A stretch of 64,000 nt of DNA from Cryptomeria japonica. Taxonomy: Eukaryota; Streptophyta; Pinopsida; Cupressales; Cupressaceae. The stretch is from NCBI RefSeq assembly GCF_030272615.1, contig NC_081410.1:126655140-126719139 (forward strand), given 5' to 3'. Positions 47,601 through 58,488 of the stretch are shown in pieces (position 1 is the stretch's first letter; the number at the start of each line of letters is the position of its first letter). A program made the translations under genes and the position numbers. The notes under the pieces were generated by a model that was given only the letters and a program-made list of their open reading frames with translations, did not search any database and was not told where the DNA came from.

Positions 47601-50600
47601 GCCCACCTACTGCAAAGAGGATACCTTTCATAATCAAAGCACCATCAAGCACTATCCCCACTGCCCCCTCAAGGCTCACAACTCCACCATCACCAATGTC
47701 ACTCATCCCATCAAACGAACCAGTAATCCTATCAGCAACACCATTTGTAGCAACAACTGTATCAGAACCAGCTGCAACATCTATGGCGCCAGTAATTCCA
47801 GCAGAAGCCACTGAGTCACCATTACCAATACTTCCAGTAACAAATCCTTTAAACCCTATCACGGTTCCTGCAGCACCGATCACCACAAAGATACATAAAC
47901 CAATCACACCTGCCGTGTTCAACTCCAAAGACATCCCAGTATGGTATAGCAATCGGATGCTGGAAAGTGATTCAGAGACCGACTCACATGAGTGGGAATT
48001 TGATTCTGTACAACTTAACACTTCAGATGAGGAAGACACATCACCACCTCCGCCACGCAAAGACATCCCTGTTTACGGAGAAGCACAGATAAAGACCACT
48101 TGGGTACCTGAGCTGGAAACATCTTCCACAGACCCTATGTCTCATCCTACGCCTGATTCTGACAGGGAGAGTACCATCAATGACCTTCGCCACACTGTCT
48201 TAACCCTCACTGATACATCTACCGCACTTAACTTAATCGATGAAGTAATGCCCATTATCCACCCTGAACTCATCGAATGGAACCAACCAAATCCCCCATG
48301 TCTTGACCTCTTCCAAAACGATGAGGCTATCATTGACTTTTTGGAATTAAGGGATAATCTACCAAGCGGGGATCACAAAGCTGGATTCGCCATTGAACTT
48401 AATAGCGCAGCATACTTCGGGGCGGATGCCAAACCCTTCAGCTACAAAAATATAACATTAAAACATGGATCTTCTAGTGAAAACCACACTGTGGCACTGT
48501 TTGATCCAACAAAAGTAAAAAGAAAGAGCGTATCCAACGGTGAAAACCTCTCTGAGGCGCCTGAGGATGAAGGGTTTGACATTCTCCCTGCTAATACACA
48601 ACAGGAACGATCAACGATCCTCATTGAGGAGACCAAAGAATACAATGTGGGGACTCCTGAAAACCCTCATATCATACATCTGGCATCTCTTCTCACTCCA
48701 GAGGAACAACCTCAATTTATAGAGTTCTTCCAACAGCGTCAGATCAACTTTGCATGGTCATATGCAGACATGCCTGGGCTTGATCCTGATTTAGTCATGC
48801 ATCATCTCACAGTAGCAAAAGGAGCCAAACCTGTCAAGCAGAAGCTTCGTAAGATGCATCCTCAGATTGCCGTGCTAGTCAAAACAGAACTCAAGAAACT
48901 CCTGGATGTTGGTTTCATTAGACCAATTGATTATGCAGAATGGATCTCCAATATTGTGCCAGTTGGAAAACCAAAAGGGGGCATCCGCATTTGTACAGAC
49001 TTCAGAGATCTAAATAAAGCATGTCCTAAGGATGACTTCCCTCTACCAAATATTGACATCATAGTAGATTTGACAGCAGGACATGCCATGTTTTCACTCA
49101 TGGATGGCTTTTCAGGATACAATCAAATAAAGATCGCACCGGAGGACCAACATAAGACAGCCTTCACATGTCCATGGGGCACATACTGCTGGAATGTAAT
49201 GCCTTTTGGTCTAAAGAATGCAGGAGGGACCTATCAAAGAGCAATGACCACCATCTTCCATGACATGATGCATACTATGATGGAAGATTATGTGGATGAT
49301 TTACTAGCAAAATCACTTACTAGAGAAGGACATCTTCACATCTTAGATAAAATCTTTGATAGACTGGAACAATACCATGTTCGACTCAACCCAAAGAAAT
49401 GTGTCTTCGGAGTGACCTCCGGGAAGCTTCTAGGATACATTGTCTCAAGCAAAGGCATTGAGGTCGATCCAGCAAAGGTTAATGCAATCATGGACATGCC
49501 ACCTCCAAAGAATATCAGTCAGCTAAGAACACTACAAGGACGGCTTCAATCTATCCGCAGATTCATTGCACAATTAGCCGATAAGTGTCACCCATTCACA
49601 CACCTGCTACACAAGAACATCCGCTTTCAGTGGGATGACAGATGCCAGCAAGCATTTCAATCACTCAAAGACTATCTCATGAATCCACCATTGTTGATGC
49701 CACCAGATCCAAGTAGACCATTATTGCTCTATATCTCAGCAACAAGTACAGCATTGGGTGTACTACTAGCACAACATAATGCAGAAGGTAAAGAGTGTGC
49801 TGTATACTACATCTCTCGTACACTGGTTGGCTATGAACTCAATTACACACCTATTGAGCGAGCTTGCCTAGCAGTAATCCTGGTAGCCACTAAATTGCGG
49901 CACTATCTGTTGACACACAAGGTACAACTCATCGCAAAGATTGATCCACTCAAGTATTTACTCAGCAAAGCAGCATTGACAGGTCGCTTGGCCAAATGGG
50001 TAATGATTCTAAGTGAATTTGACATTGAGTATGTGGACCGTAAAGCTATCAAAGGTCAAGTTATTGCAGATCAGTTGGCTGATGCACCTCTCATAGGCGA
50101 TCATCCTCTCATTTCCAATTTTCCAGATGAAGAGATATTCATGATTACAGAAGCACAGTCATGGAAATTATACTTTGATGGTTCATACACTAGGCACGGC
50201 TCGGGGGCAGGCATTCTGTTTATCACACCTCAAGGTGATAGCATCCCGAAGTCTTACAAGCTCACATTTCCATGCACAAACAACATAGCAGAGTATGAGG
50301 CCTTGATCACAGGACTCAGATTAGCCATACAATGGAAATTAAAAGACTTGCAAGTATATGGCGATTCCCAACTAGTCATTCGACAAGCAACAGATGAGTA
50401 TCAGACCAAAGATGATAAACTCATGCCATACAAGCAAATGGTGGACAATCTAAAGACATCATTTACTACTATCACTTTTGAGCAGATACCAAGAGATCAG
50501 AATCGAGCTGCTGACGCTATGGCTACCATCGCATCTCTACTAGATCTTCCACAGAATTCAACATGCTACGAGTTCTTGGTAGAACAACTTTGGATCCCCG

Positions 50601-51913
50601 CTTATGATATCCCCAAATCTGAAATGATATGTTGCCTTGTTGGTTCTGAATCCCCATGGTATGGTGAGTTCTACACCTATCTCCATGATCACACCCTTCC
50701 TCCCAACCAATCAAATAACCAACGTAAAACCTTCATTCGCCAAACTGCTCGATATACCATTATTGTCGAAACCCTATACCGACGTAGTCTTGATGGTACT
50801 CTCCTTCGGTGTCTGGAACAAGATGAGATAACAAAGGTTTTGGAAGAGGTACATGAAGGAATTTGCGGGACTCATTCAAGTGGTCCATCACTCGCCAAGA
50901 AACTCTTGCGAGCTGGATACTATTGGCCATCTATGGAAAAGGATTCCTACTACTTTGTTAGGAAGTGCAAAAAATGTCAAGTTCATGGCGACCTAATACA
51001 TGCACCAGCTCAAGAACTGCAACCAATCACAACACCATGGCCTTTTTTTCAATGGGGCCTTGACCTTGTGGGTAAGATTCATCCATCTTCATCCAACGGC
51101 CATAAATTCATTATTACCGCCACCGAATATTTCACCAAGTGGATCGAAGCTGTTCCACTTACCCAAGTCACCGGCAAGCAGATCGCCTCATTCATCCTCA
51201 ATTACATCATCTGCCGGTATGGTGTGCCCATGTCCATTGTCACAGATAACGGTCTTCCTTTCAAAAATCAGGATGTCCGTGAGCTTTGTGAGAAATTTCA
51301 TATCCAACACCGCTTTTCCACTCCCTATTACCCACAAGGCAATGGTCAGGCCGAAGCATCCAATAAAAACATATTGAGGATCCTAAAGAAGACAGTCAAT
51401 GATGTCGGCCGTGATTGGCATGTTCAATTGAATCCAGCGCTATGGGCATATCGAACTAGCATTCGGACCCCTACAGGTGCAACTCCTTATTCATTGGTCT
51501 ATGGTGTTGAAGCTATCTTACCTATTGAGGTCGAGATACCATCCTTACGAGTTTCATTGCACAATCTCATCGATGATGAAGCATACAGAGTCTCACGTCT
51601 TCAGGACTTAGATTTACTTGATGAGAAGCGACAAGCTGCATACAATCACCTCAAAGCCTATCAGCAGCGCATGAGTAGAAGCTACAATCACCGAGTTAGA
51701 CCTCGTACATTTGAGGTAGGTGATCTTGTTCTTCGAAAGAATCCTTGTAACCAACCAAACAGAGAACATCAAGGCAAGTTTGAATCAAACTGGCTGGGCC
51801 CATATGTTGTCACTGCTGTATTCGGGTCCGGGGCATATCAGTTGGCTACATCAGACGGAGAACCGCTCGCAGATCCAATCAACAGCATGCACCTCAAACG
51901 GTTTTACACATAA
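44633..51913 (+). CDS. Gypsy (Tat-like) Gag-Pol polyprotein, complete open frame
   Basis: 2426 codons from MAQTRSRSRQ. Domains in order: Gag core at about residues 175-300 (KFEKYRGKGDPRDHVREF); a His/Cys knuckle-like motif near 461 (CEFHQGRGHKTSNC); protease near 680 (VLIDNGAGLNIC, with DNG in place of DT/SG); a G-patch-like segment at 928-970 (GLLIMQRMGYDGQSALG ... GNTGLGFE); reverse transcriptase at about 1400-1590 with YVDD near 1551; a first RNase H at about 1660-1800; a second RNase H at about 1843-1975 (WKLYFDGSYTRHGSGAG ... YGDSQLVI); integrase with HHCC from about 2073 and the DDE core (D near 2141, TDNG near 2203, E near 2235); and a C-terminal GPY/F-like region from 2362 (VGDLVLRKNP). 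Two RNase H domains mark the Tat lineage. No stop or frameshift was seen, so this copy may be autonomous. The start is supported by the conserved ATG context in copy A. Confidence 0.97.
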   Translation: MAQTRSRSRQREIEIEEEEDNLNEFQEALGGNVNDENPSTPTPSTIERVQHNPHFNRLFDEILRSNVDAHFLRLAQEGAKLPSDFDLAQLRQASERQSRHEEERGRNYIRYNIPRGNPPPPPPNEIEMLRQQVENLAQQLHSGVKTNQFSLNDICPYPFDRNLYMPPFPRGFETPKFEKYRGKGDPRDHVREFHSACLKVAYEDTYLMRLFPQSLGGTTTSWFSRLPGGIRTFEELIQKFLSHYSHNIECDITMADLCNTKQKPGELFSVFLQRWRQMSSRRSLQLPERELVEIFISNLNEEMEFHLDVKDTDSFNDMITKGIKCERALIKKGLIKIFNEPKDGPRPRFNSDKPNFWNKNKNIVNDGVVDARTIQNAQPVVRFAGQNPPPQNNTNVLPNQGRITSHDEPRRRPQKQKRTYTPLGEPIETVMRQLISQNLITLPKLSNYEPQVKPAWWRDTEHCEFHQGRGHKTSNCHRLKDLIQDLIDRGEIEIEGHDPKTTNNDHLMFKDPLPSQDQRGPSTSRRGTDTTDYTQAAYNYTVNHLYDASEQIATITFKNPTSNCNVVTHRDKVTIKAAPQGTTSIPKQYNLVEQLDKTPALISILELLRLSPSHKKILDQALQEASVPANLNTDQFQAMVGNLKSSPCLTFSESDNSSFQQPHNASLHIEGFVNQHRIKRVLIDNGAGLNICTLQLVTTLGYALESVDPRKKITIKAYDDAERSSKGAVVLPIRVGPVVKHIICQVLDLPLPYNLLLGRPWIHAMQAVPSTYHQCIKFPHNGVEITILGDANPFAFCHNISHQPEITVPNNREAISSTSYINPASLASSNTPMPKQEKLKMKVAEEGPGEYNLSQLFCVGQMPTSPRTHGKPQQLLQQPLITPPCALTPFILGKSQEEETQDEDLADWIYKDPITTDKPQVTLPTEQYGKGLLIMQRMGYDGQSALGYCKQGRHEPLLPEFKPKGNTGLGFEKEILPKLRFKGKPSKPFCPPTAKRIPFIIKAPSSTIPTAPSRLTTPPSPMSLIPSNEPVILSATPFVATTVSEPAATSMAPVIPAEATESPLPILPVTNPLNPITVPAAPITTKIHKPITPAVFNSKDIPVWYSNRMLESDSETDSHEWEFDSVQLNTSDEEDTSPPPPRKDIPVYGEAQIKTTWVPELETSSTDPMSHPTPDSDRESTINDLRHTVLTLTDTSTALNLIDEVMPIIHPELIEWNQPNPPCLDLFQNDEAIIDFLELRDNLPSGDHKAGFAIELNSAAYFGADAKPFSYKNITLKHGSSSENHTVALFDPTKVKRKSVSNGENLSEAPEDEGFDILPANTQQERSTILIEETKEYNVGTPENPHIIHLASLLTPEEQPQFIEFFQQRQINFAWSYADMPGLDPDLVMHHLTVAKGAKPVKQKLRKMHPQIAVLVKTELKKLLDVGFIRPIDYAEWISNIVPVGKPKGGIRICTDFRDLNKACPKDDFPLPNIDIIVDLTAGHAMFSLMDGFSGYNQIKIAPEDQHKTAFTCPWGTYCWNVMPFGLKNAGGTYQRAMTTIFHDMMHTMMEDYVDDLLAKSLTREGHLHILDKIFDRLEQYHVRLNPKKCVFGVTSGKLLGYIVSSKGIEVDPAKVNAIMDMPPPKNISQLRTLQGRLQSIRRFIAQLADKCHPFTHLLHKNIRFQWDDRCQQAFQSLKDYLMNPPLLMPPDPSRPLLLYISATSTALGVLLAQHNAEGKECAVYYISRTLVGYELNYTPIERACLAVILVATKLRHYLLTHKVQLIAKIDPLKYLLSKAALTGRLAKWVMILSEFDIEYVDRKAIKGQVIADQLADAPLIGDHPLISNFPDEEIFMITEAQSWKLYFDGSYTRHGSGAGILFITPQGDSIPKSYKLTFPCTNNIAEYEALITGLRLAIQWKLKDLQVYGDSQLVIRQATDEYQTKDDKLMPYKQMVDNLKTSFTTITFEQIPRDQNRAADAMATIASLLDLPQNSTCYEFLVEQLWIPAYDIPKSEMICCLVGSESPWYGEFYTYLHDHTLPPNQSNNQRKTFIRQTARYTIIVETLYRRSLDGTLLRCLEQDEITKVLEEVHEGICGTHSSGPSLAKKLLRAGYYWPSMEKDSYYFVRKCKKCQVHGDLIHAPAQELQPITTPWPFFQWGLDLVGKIHPSSSNGHKFIITATEYFTKWIEAVPLTQVTGKQIASFILNYIICRYGVPMSIVTDNGLPFKNQDVRELCEKFHIQHRFSTPYYPQGNGQAEASNKNILRILKKTVNDVGRDWHVQLNPALWAYRTSIRTPTGATPYSLVYGVEAILPIEVEIPSLRVSLHNLIDDEAYRVSRLQDLDLLDEKRQAAYNHLKAYQQRMSRSYNHRVRPRTFEVGDLVLRKNPCNQPNREHQGKFESNWLGPYVVTAVFGSGAYQLATSDGEPLADPINSMHLKRFYT

Positions 51914-54272
51914 GCTGTACAGAGCATCAGGCTCCCCTGCCTATTAGAAAATACCAAAAAACATTCAGAAAAATGTCCTAAAGAAAATACAAAAACATTC
52001 AAAAAAGTAAAGAAAAATCATGCATCCAAACGGTGAACAACCACTCCGGTGGCACCTTGGGTAAGAACGATGGTGAAAACCTGGCAAACAGGCGCCACTC
52101 GTAAAGGCTATGGCTCCATTATCTTTCAGACTTGTGGCGATCACATCTACTTCATACATACATCCATCCATCCATCAACCATGGCTTGTTATTCCTCTGC
52201 AATTATGATAGTACTCCATACATCTTGCATCCCGCTTTTTCATAGTCATGTCTAAAACTGGGGGCAATGCCTTTAACCTATTGATGGAAGTGGATTCTAC
52301 ATTGTCTTATGATTCATTAAGTTCTTCATTCAAACAATCATCAAAAATCCAAAAACATTCAAAAATATCTCGCAAAAATACCAAAAACATTCAAAACAAT
52401 TCAAAATCCAAAAACATCGACAAAACCATTGAAAAATCACACAAAAACATGGCAACACCTTGTACATACTCATCCATGCAGATACCAAAACAAACATTGT
52501 GACAAACTACTCACACAATGACCATTTACCAAACAACCACACAATCCACATCAACAATCCAAAACTGTCTTTAAAACAAGGATGCATCCTTCCTTACCAA
52601 AACAAAGACAAGATGATGTTTTCTTTGACAAGAAAATTCTGTTAGGCTGTCAAATACTTGGTTGATTTGTGAGTAATTCATTCGTTTATCTGTATCAGGA
52701 TCTTTCAGCATGGTTTTGTATCGTTTGCGCATTATTTCCGATTAAGTTCTGGGGCATGTACTAATGGTGTCTACGTGGGAAGTTCACCAAGTTACGTGAT
52801 CTTATGCCAAATGCAGTCATAGATCACTACGGCTTGCTGACTACAGCGTATATCTCAACCATATGAGCATGAACCATTACCAAGGATCCATATTCTTTAT
52901 TCTTTATGTATATATTGTTTGTTTACAGGTACAATGCTCATTCTTTGGTTCCTCCTACCTCATCCAAACTGGATAAAGGTTTTATCTCTTATTACGGTAT
53001 GCACTTGTCTCAGGATATGATCAGCCTAAGATCAAGGAGGACGATCCAAGTCATGCATGAAAGGAGATAATCCTTGTCTGTTCCGCAAGCAATACTCAGG
53101 TCAACTTGATCCATTATATCAAGTTGCTTGTATTAACTTGCTATATCAAAATCCATGTAAGAAATACTCTGGTCATCTTGAATCTTTATGTCAAGTTGCT
53201 TGTATTTTCTTACAACATTTTAAAGCTCAATGATGAAAAATAAAGCACCATGGATCGTCATTCCATCTCATTTGTATATATTGCATTTCGTTGCATTCCA
53301 CCCATCCATACATTCATAATAGCTGCATATCATGCATACATAGTCATAATAATGCATACTCTATTTTACTCATCTTCTTCCATAGGACTCGGTCCTAGTC
53401 CTCCATATCTTCTATCTAACATCAAATCCCCCCTCACCCTCCCTATCTTGATCATCAACATCATCCTAATCCCTTCATCGCTTCCCATCCTCACTCATCC
53501 ACAAAATTAAGCCAGTTACTCTATCTACACAGATACATCGACTCCCACACACCTAGACTATCAACAGATACTCTGATCAAGTATCTTCGGGTCTCAACAG
53601 GTAATCGATTATGGTAATCCTAGACTACATCAGGCATTTATCACAATGACCTAGTCTCAACGGGGTTGCCATGATTCCCCACAACCATCCATCACACGCA
53701 CACACTATCAATTGATCAACCAATCAAACACAATCCAACGGACAATTACATCAATTGTCTACGTCTCAACGAGTATTTTGCTTCATGTACCTTGACTTCA
53801 TCGGGCAATTACATCAATTGTCTAAGTCACATCAGGTCACTTTGATTCACTTACTCAGACTTTATCATGTCCAAGCGACCAACTGACATCAACTGTCACG
53901 CTTTGACTTGACCGGGGCAATTAAACCGATTGCACCAGATTGTCCAACCAATTTTGATCAATTGTATAGCATCAATCCAAACCCCACACTACATCTGCTA
54001 TGTATCTCTTGCATGACCTCAAGGTACTCGCTGGCTTGTTGTTTCTTCATATTCACTCCATTTTCTCCCATTCTTTCATCATTAGTTCTAATTTCTTCTA
54101 TTCTACCTCCCCTCCACTTTGCATTCTTTTTCGAGAGATCGGCCGATTTTTCAAAATAAAATTCGGCCCATCTCTCGAGGGGGCATACCACCCATTAAAT
54201 TTACATTTTATGGGGCATTTCTTCACACCTATTTTTGTTTCTTTGAAACGACGCGATAAACTGCACCGTCTC
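51914..54272 (+). other. 3' noncoding region of copy B
   Basis: 51914-53300 aligns with 29281-30660 of copy A. 53549-53690 and 54060-54272 align with 33895-34050 and 34800-34979 of copy A. The PMD exons, the AGCGCT cluster and the antisense TATA box of copy A are absent. No gene recognised. Confidence 0.75.
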
Positions 54273-54285
54273 AAAGAGGGGCAAA
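54273..54285 (+). promoter_or_regulatory. Polypurine tract, copy B
   Basis: aaagaggggcaaa flush against the 3' LTR start. Confidence 0.85.
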
Positions 54286-56283
54286 TGTAGTCACATAAAT
54301 CTGTCCACTTAATTAAATGAATACTTAGTATTTATTTGATTATTTACCATCAATTAATAATTAATTAAATTAATATTTAATTAATTCATCTTAACCCTCT
54401 TCTCCTATTAATTAAATAAATTATTCAATTTATTTGATTTAATTCACTTAACCAAATTCATACCATTAATTAAATAAATAAATCATATTTGTTTAATTAA
54501 ATCTTCTCTCACATTTAAATAAATTAATATTTATTTAAATCCCCCAAAATCCCACCTCTCACATTTAAATAAATTAATATTTATTTAAAACCCCCAAAAT
54601 CCCACCTCTCACATTTAAATAAATAAATCATTTATTTAAATCACCTTTATCCTCCACCCACTTGTATTTTCCTACAAAAACAAGTTGCACAATTATTTTA
54701 AATAAATCATTTATTTAAATCACCTTTATCCTCCACCCACTTGTATTTTCCTACAAAAGCAAGTTGCACAATTATTTTAAATAAATAATTTATTTAAAAC
54801 ACCTTTATCCTCCACCCACTTGTATTTTCCTACAAAAGCAAGTTGCACAACTATTTTAAATAAATTATTTATTTAAAATCCTATTTATCCTCACCCACTT
54901 GAAACCTTTAATGGTTTCCCTTAAAGTATTCAAACTTGATGGCTTTAAAGTCTTCAAACTTGATGGCTTCCTTCTATAATCTTCTTAAGACTTTAATGGT
55001 TTTCCTTAAAGTCTTCAAGCCTTTAATGGTTTCCCTCAAAGTCTTCAAGCATTTTAATGCTTTATCTTCATTTTTCTCATTTAAATAAATTAATATTTAT
55101 TTGAATATTTATCCAAATGCAAATTACACCATTTAATTGAAATAAATGATTTTATTTTAATTGAAAATACCAAAATTTCTCCCACTTGCATTTTCCTACA
55201 AAATCCACTTGTATGCCTAAACCCCTTCTAGATTCTTCTAAACCCTTCCTAATTAGCCTAATCCATCCCCTAAATATTGTCACATTCCTAAGCAAATTGG
55301 AGTCACTTCTCAAAGACTCCAAAGTCTTTGAAAAGCAATTAATGCTTTGTGTGTTCAACAAATTAACCCTCAAAGTCTTGGATAACCTTTGAAAGCTTCC
55401 AACCTTCAACCACTAAATGGCTCAAAGTCTTGGATAACCTTTGAAAGCTTTCAACCTTCAACCACTTAATCCCCAAAGTCTCCAATAACCATTAATGGTT
55501 ACCTCAAACCCTCCCACATGGTTAAAACATTTGTTTTGACTCAACCTCTACCCAACCCAAAGGTCTCATCAGGCCATTAATGCTTTGACCATGATTATCT
55601 CTTAAACATTTGCACAAAGGTTTATCCTTGGATTAACTCTTAATCCAGTGGGTAATCTTAATTTAGACTTGACCCTTGCCTTCTAGATAACCATGAGGTC
55701 TTCTCAGGCCTTTAATGCCTCCAACCTCTTCTCTCAACCCAATCCTATGTTGAAACTTGTCACCATTTTATTGGTGCCAATTGTGCACATGGATCCCCAA
55801 CTTTCAAACTTGGCCCTTGATTAAACCATTCAATCTTAACCCTTCATTTCCCCATTTCTTCTATAAATAGAACCCTTCTCCTCAAGCAAAAGAGAAGCAT
55901 TTTAGAGTATTGTTGTTATACTGGCATTAGCATAGAGCTTTTTCATAGCATCACTATCTACTCTAGCATAGTATTTAGCTTTTCATTTCATATTTGAAGC
56001 TTAGTATTAAATCTCAATCCTCCATAAGCATCCATAGTGCAAAAAGCTGCTGAGAGCTACACTCATTTGGGACTTGGAGAGGAGAGGAACAAGGGAGGAG
56101 CAACTATGAGCATCTTGATTAGCTATTTCATTTTATGTTTATATGCTTTCTATTTCATGCTTAATATCTCTCTTGATATGCCTGTTTAGGATAATCTTTT
56201 GTTGCTAACACTAACGTTTGTTTCTTGTGCTCTTGTGTGTGTTGCCATCAAACAGGTTTTCTAATCCTTTTTGCAGAGCATCA
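54286..56283 (+). repeat. 3' LTR of copy B
   Basis: 1998 bp, the same length as the 5' LTR. The differences I noticed are aaaacaagttg for aaagcaagttg near 54678, and cttaacccttc for cttaacctttc near 55836. Confidence 0.97.
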
Positions 56284-57735
56284 GAATCAATTCTATCCTA
56301 TCTTGCATCTTTGCATTGCATGCAACTGACGGTTTCTGTAGTATGCAAAAAAATGCTACCAATTGAAAATGGCTCCGAGTCGTCAGAAACCAAGATAGGC
56401 TATTGTATAGGAGCCTCATGCAACCCCAAAGGTTCAAACAAATCAATCATATGTGTCATCGATTGGAAGAAATAGTCCATCAAATTTTGACATTTTTTTG
56501 GACTCGGGGCACTTGAGAGATCGCATTGGTAGGGTATGACTCTTGGTGTTCTAATGCTTTGGGATGCATGAGATGATCATTCCTAGCATAAACCTGCCCA
56601 CCCAAATGCGCTCATGATGTTGGTTTGTATACACGATGAACCGAATCAATTCTAGTCTATCTTGCAACTTTGCATTGTATGCAACTAATAGTTTTTGCAG
56701 CAGGCGAAAAAAATGCTACCAATTAAAAATGGCTCTGAGTCATCAGAAACTGAGATAGGCAATTGTAGAGGAGCCTCACATGACCCCACAGGTTCAAACG
56801 GATTGATCATATGTGTCTTGGATTGGAAGAAACAGTCCGTCAAATTTTGACAATTTTTTGGACTTAGGGCACTTGAGAGATCGCGTCGGTAGGGTATGAC
56901 TCTCGACGTTCCGACGCTTTGGGATGCACGAGAGGAGAATGCCTAACATAAAATTTCCCACTCAGATGTGCTCATAACGTCGGTTTGTGCACATAATGAA
57001 CTAAATCAATTCTAACCTATTTTGCAACTTTTCATTGCATGCAACTGACAGTTTTTGCAGTAGGCAAAAAAATGCTACCAATTGAAAATGGCTTTGATTC
57101 GTCAAAAACCGAGATAGAACATTATAAAAGAGACTCATGTGACCCCATAGGTTCAAATGGATCAATCATATGTGTCATGGATTGGAATAAACAGTTTGTC
57201 AAAGTTTGACAATTTTTTGGACTTAGGGCACTTGAGGGATCGTGCTAGTAGGGTGTGACTATCAACGTTCTGATGCTTTGGGATGCATGAGATGACCATG
57301 CCTAGCATAAATGTGCACAACCAAATGTGCTCATGATGTCATTTTGTGCATAGGATGAACCGAACCAATTCTACCCTATCTTGTAACTTTGCATTGCATG
57401 CAACTGATGGTTTTTGATGGTTTTTGTAGCAGGTGAAAAAATGCTACCGATTGAATATGGCTCCGAGACATTAGAAACCGAGATAGGCCATTGTAGAGGA
57501 ACCTCAAGCAACCCCACAGGTTCAAATAGATCGATCATATGTGTCCTGGATTGGAAGAAAAAGTCTGTCAAAGTTTGACAATTTTTTGGACTCAGGGCAC
57601 TTGAGAGATCGTGTCGGTAGGGTATGACTCTCGACGTTCTGACACTTTGGGATGCATGAGAGAAGGATACCTAGCATAAACCTTCCCACCCAAATGCGCT
57701 CGTGACGTCAGTTTGTGCACACAATGAACCGAATC
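56284..57735. repeat. Tandem repeat with unit near 360 bp, right part
   Basis: The landmark caattcta(g/t)cctatcttgca recurs near 56287, 56647, 57007 and 57367 and, in altered form, near 57737, giving four units of 359 to 370 bp. They continue the tract at 39060-39899 across the copy B insertion. Each unit contains ggcactt(g)agagatcg and ggtagggtatgactct blocks. No coding frame is kept from unit to unit. Confidence 0.92.
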
Positions 57736-57749
57736 AATTCTATCATATC

Positions 57750-57935
57750 GTGCAACTTTGACAACAATTGAGCAACTTTGACAACATGTGAGCAACTTTG
57801 ACAACAACTGAGCAACTTTTACATCTTTTATCCAAATGAAGCCAAACTTTGACATCTTTGACAACTTTGACAACAATTGAGAAACTTTGACAATAATTGA
57901 GAAACTTTTACATCTTTGATCCAAATGACTCCAAA
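57750..57935. repeat. Short tandem repeats of caactttgacaacaattgag type
   Basis: Roughly 20-bp units (caactttgacaacaattgag and variants), arranged in two blocks that each end in acatcttt(t/g)atccaaatga. Confidence 0.85.
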
Positions 57936-57984
57936 CACGAGAACCAAAATTTGACCATTGCGAGCATGAGGGTGCTCTCACACC

Positions 57985-58310
57985 ACACACATATTGTTGT
58001 TTATATTCATATTGTCGATTTTTGTTGTTTATATTCATATTGTTGATTACATAGGCAAATATTCATTTAAATTTATAAAAGGGAAGCCACCAAATACAAT
58101 GAATACACAATAATGAACTGAATACAAGGAGTTTTGTAGGGTTAATTCAACATTTTAGAAATTTTATCAAATCATATTCCACGATTGCAATATTTTATAT
58201 CATATATTTTTGTTGTTTATATTCATATTGTTGATTACATAGGAAAATGATCAATTAAATTTATAAAAGAGCAGCCACAAAATACAACGAATACACAATA
58301 ATTAGCTCGG
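57985..58310. repeat. Direct repeat of about 185 bp, two copies
   Basis: ttgttgtttatattcatatt followed by gttgattacatagg, atttataaaag and aatacacaataat blocks occurs from about 58021 and again from about 58206. Confidence 0.85.
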
Positions 58311-58488
58311 TACTATTTATTGTATTGAATATCATTTATATATATATCAAAAAAAGGCATGTCTGCCAAGTCAATACAAGTATTACAAAAATGTGGCATA
58401 TGCCATGTCCAAATCGATATACAATAAAAATGTAGAATATATCTACATGTATTGGTCATTCTATGACCACAACTAGCGCTATATGAAC

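Larger units (their letters stand above)
39900..56283 (+). mobile_element. Ty3/gypsy element, Tat-like, copy B (apparently intact)
   Basis: 16.38 kb with 1998-bp LTRs at both ends and a perfect target duplication, gaatc, at 39895-39899 and 56284-56288. I saw only two differences between the LTRs, so insertion is recent. Primer site, leader, upstream small frame, a full-length open polyprotein, 3' noncoding region and polypurine tract are all in place. It lacks the antisense PMD exons of copy A. It sits within the 360-bp tandem repeat. Confidence 0.97.

Noticed and set aside
47458..48066. 202-codon minus-strand frame opposite copy B gag-pol
   Set aside because: Lies opposite the low-complexity Pro/Thr/Ser linker of the polyprotein; Gly/Ser-rich composition is the complement of that linker, and the copy A counterpart is shorter and interrupted.
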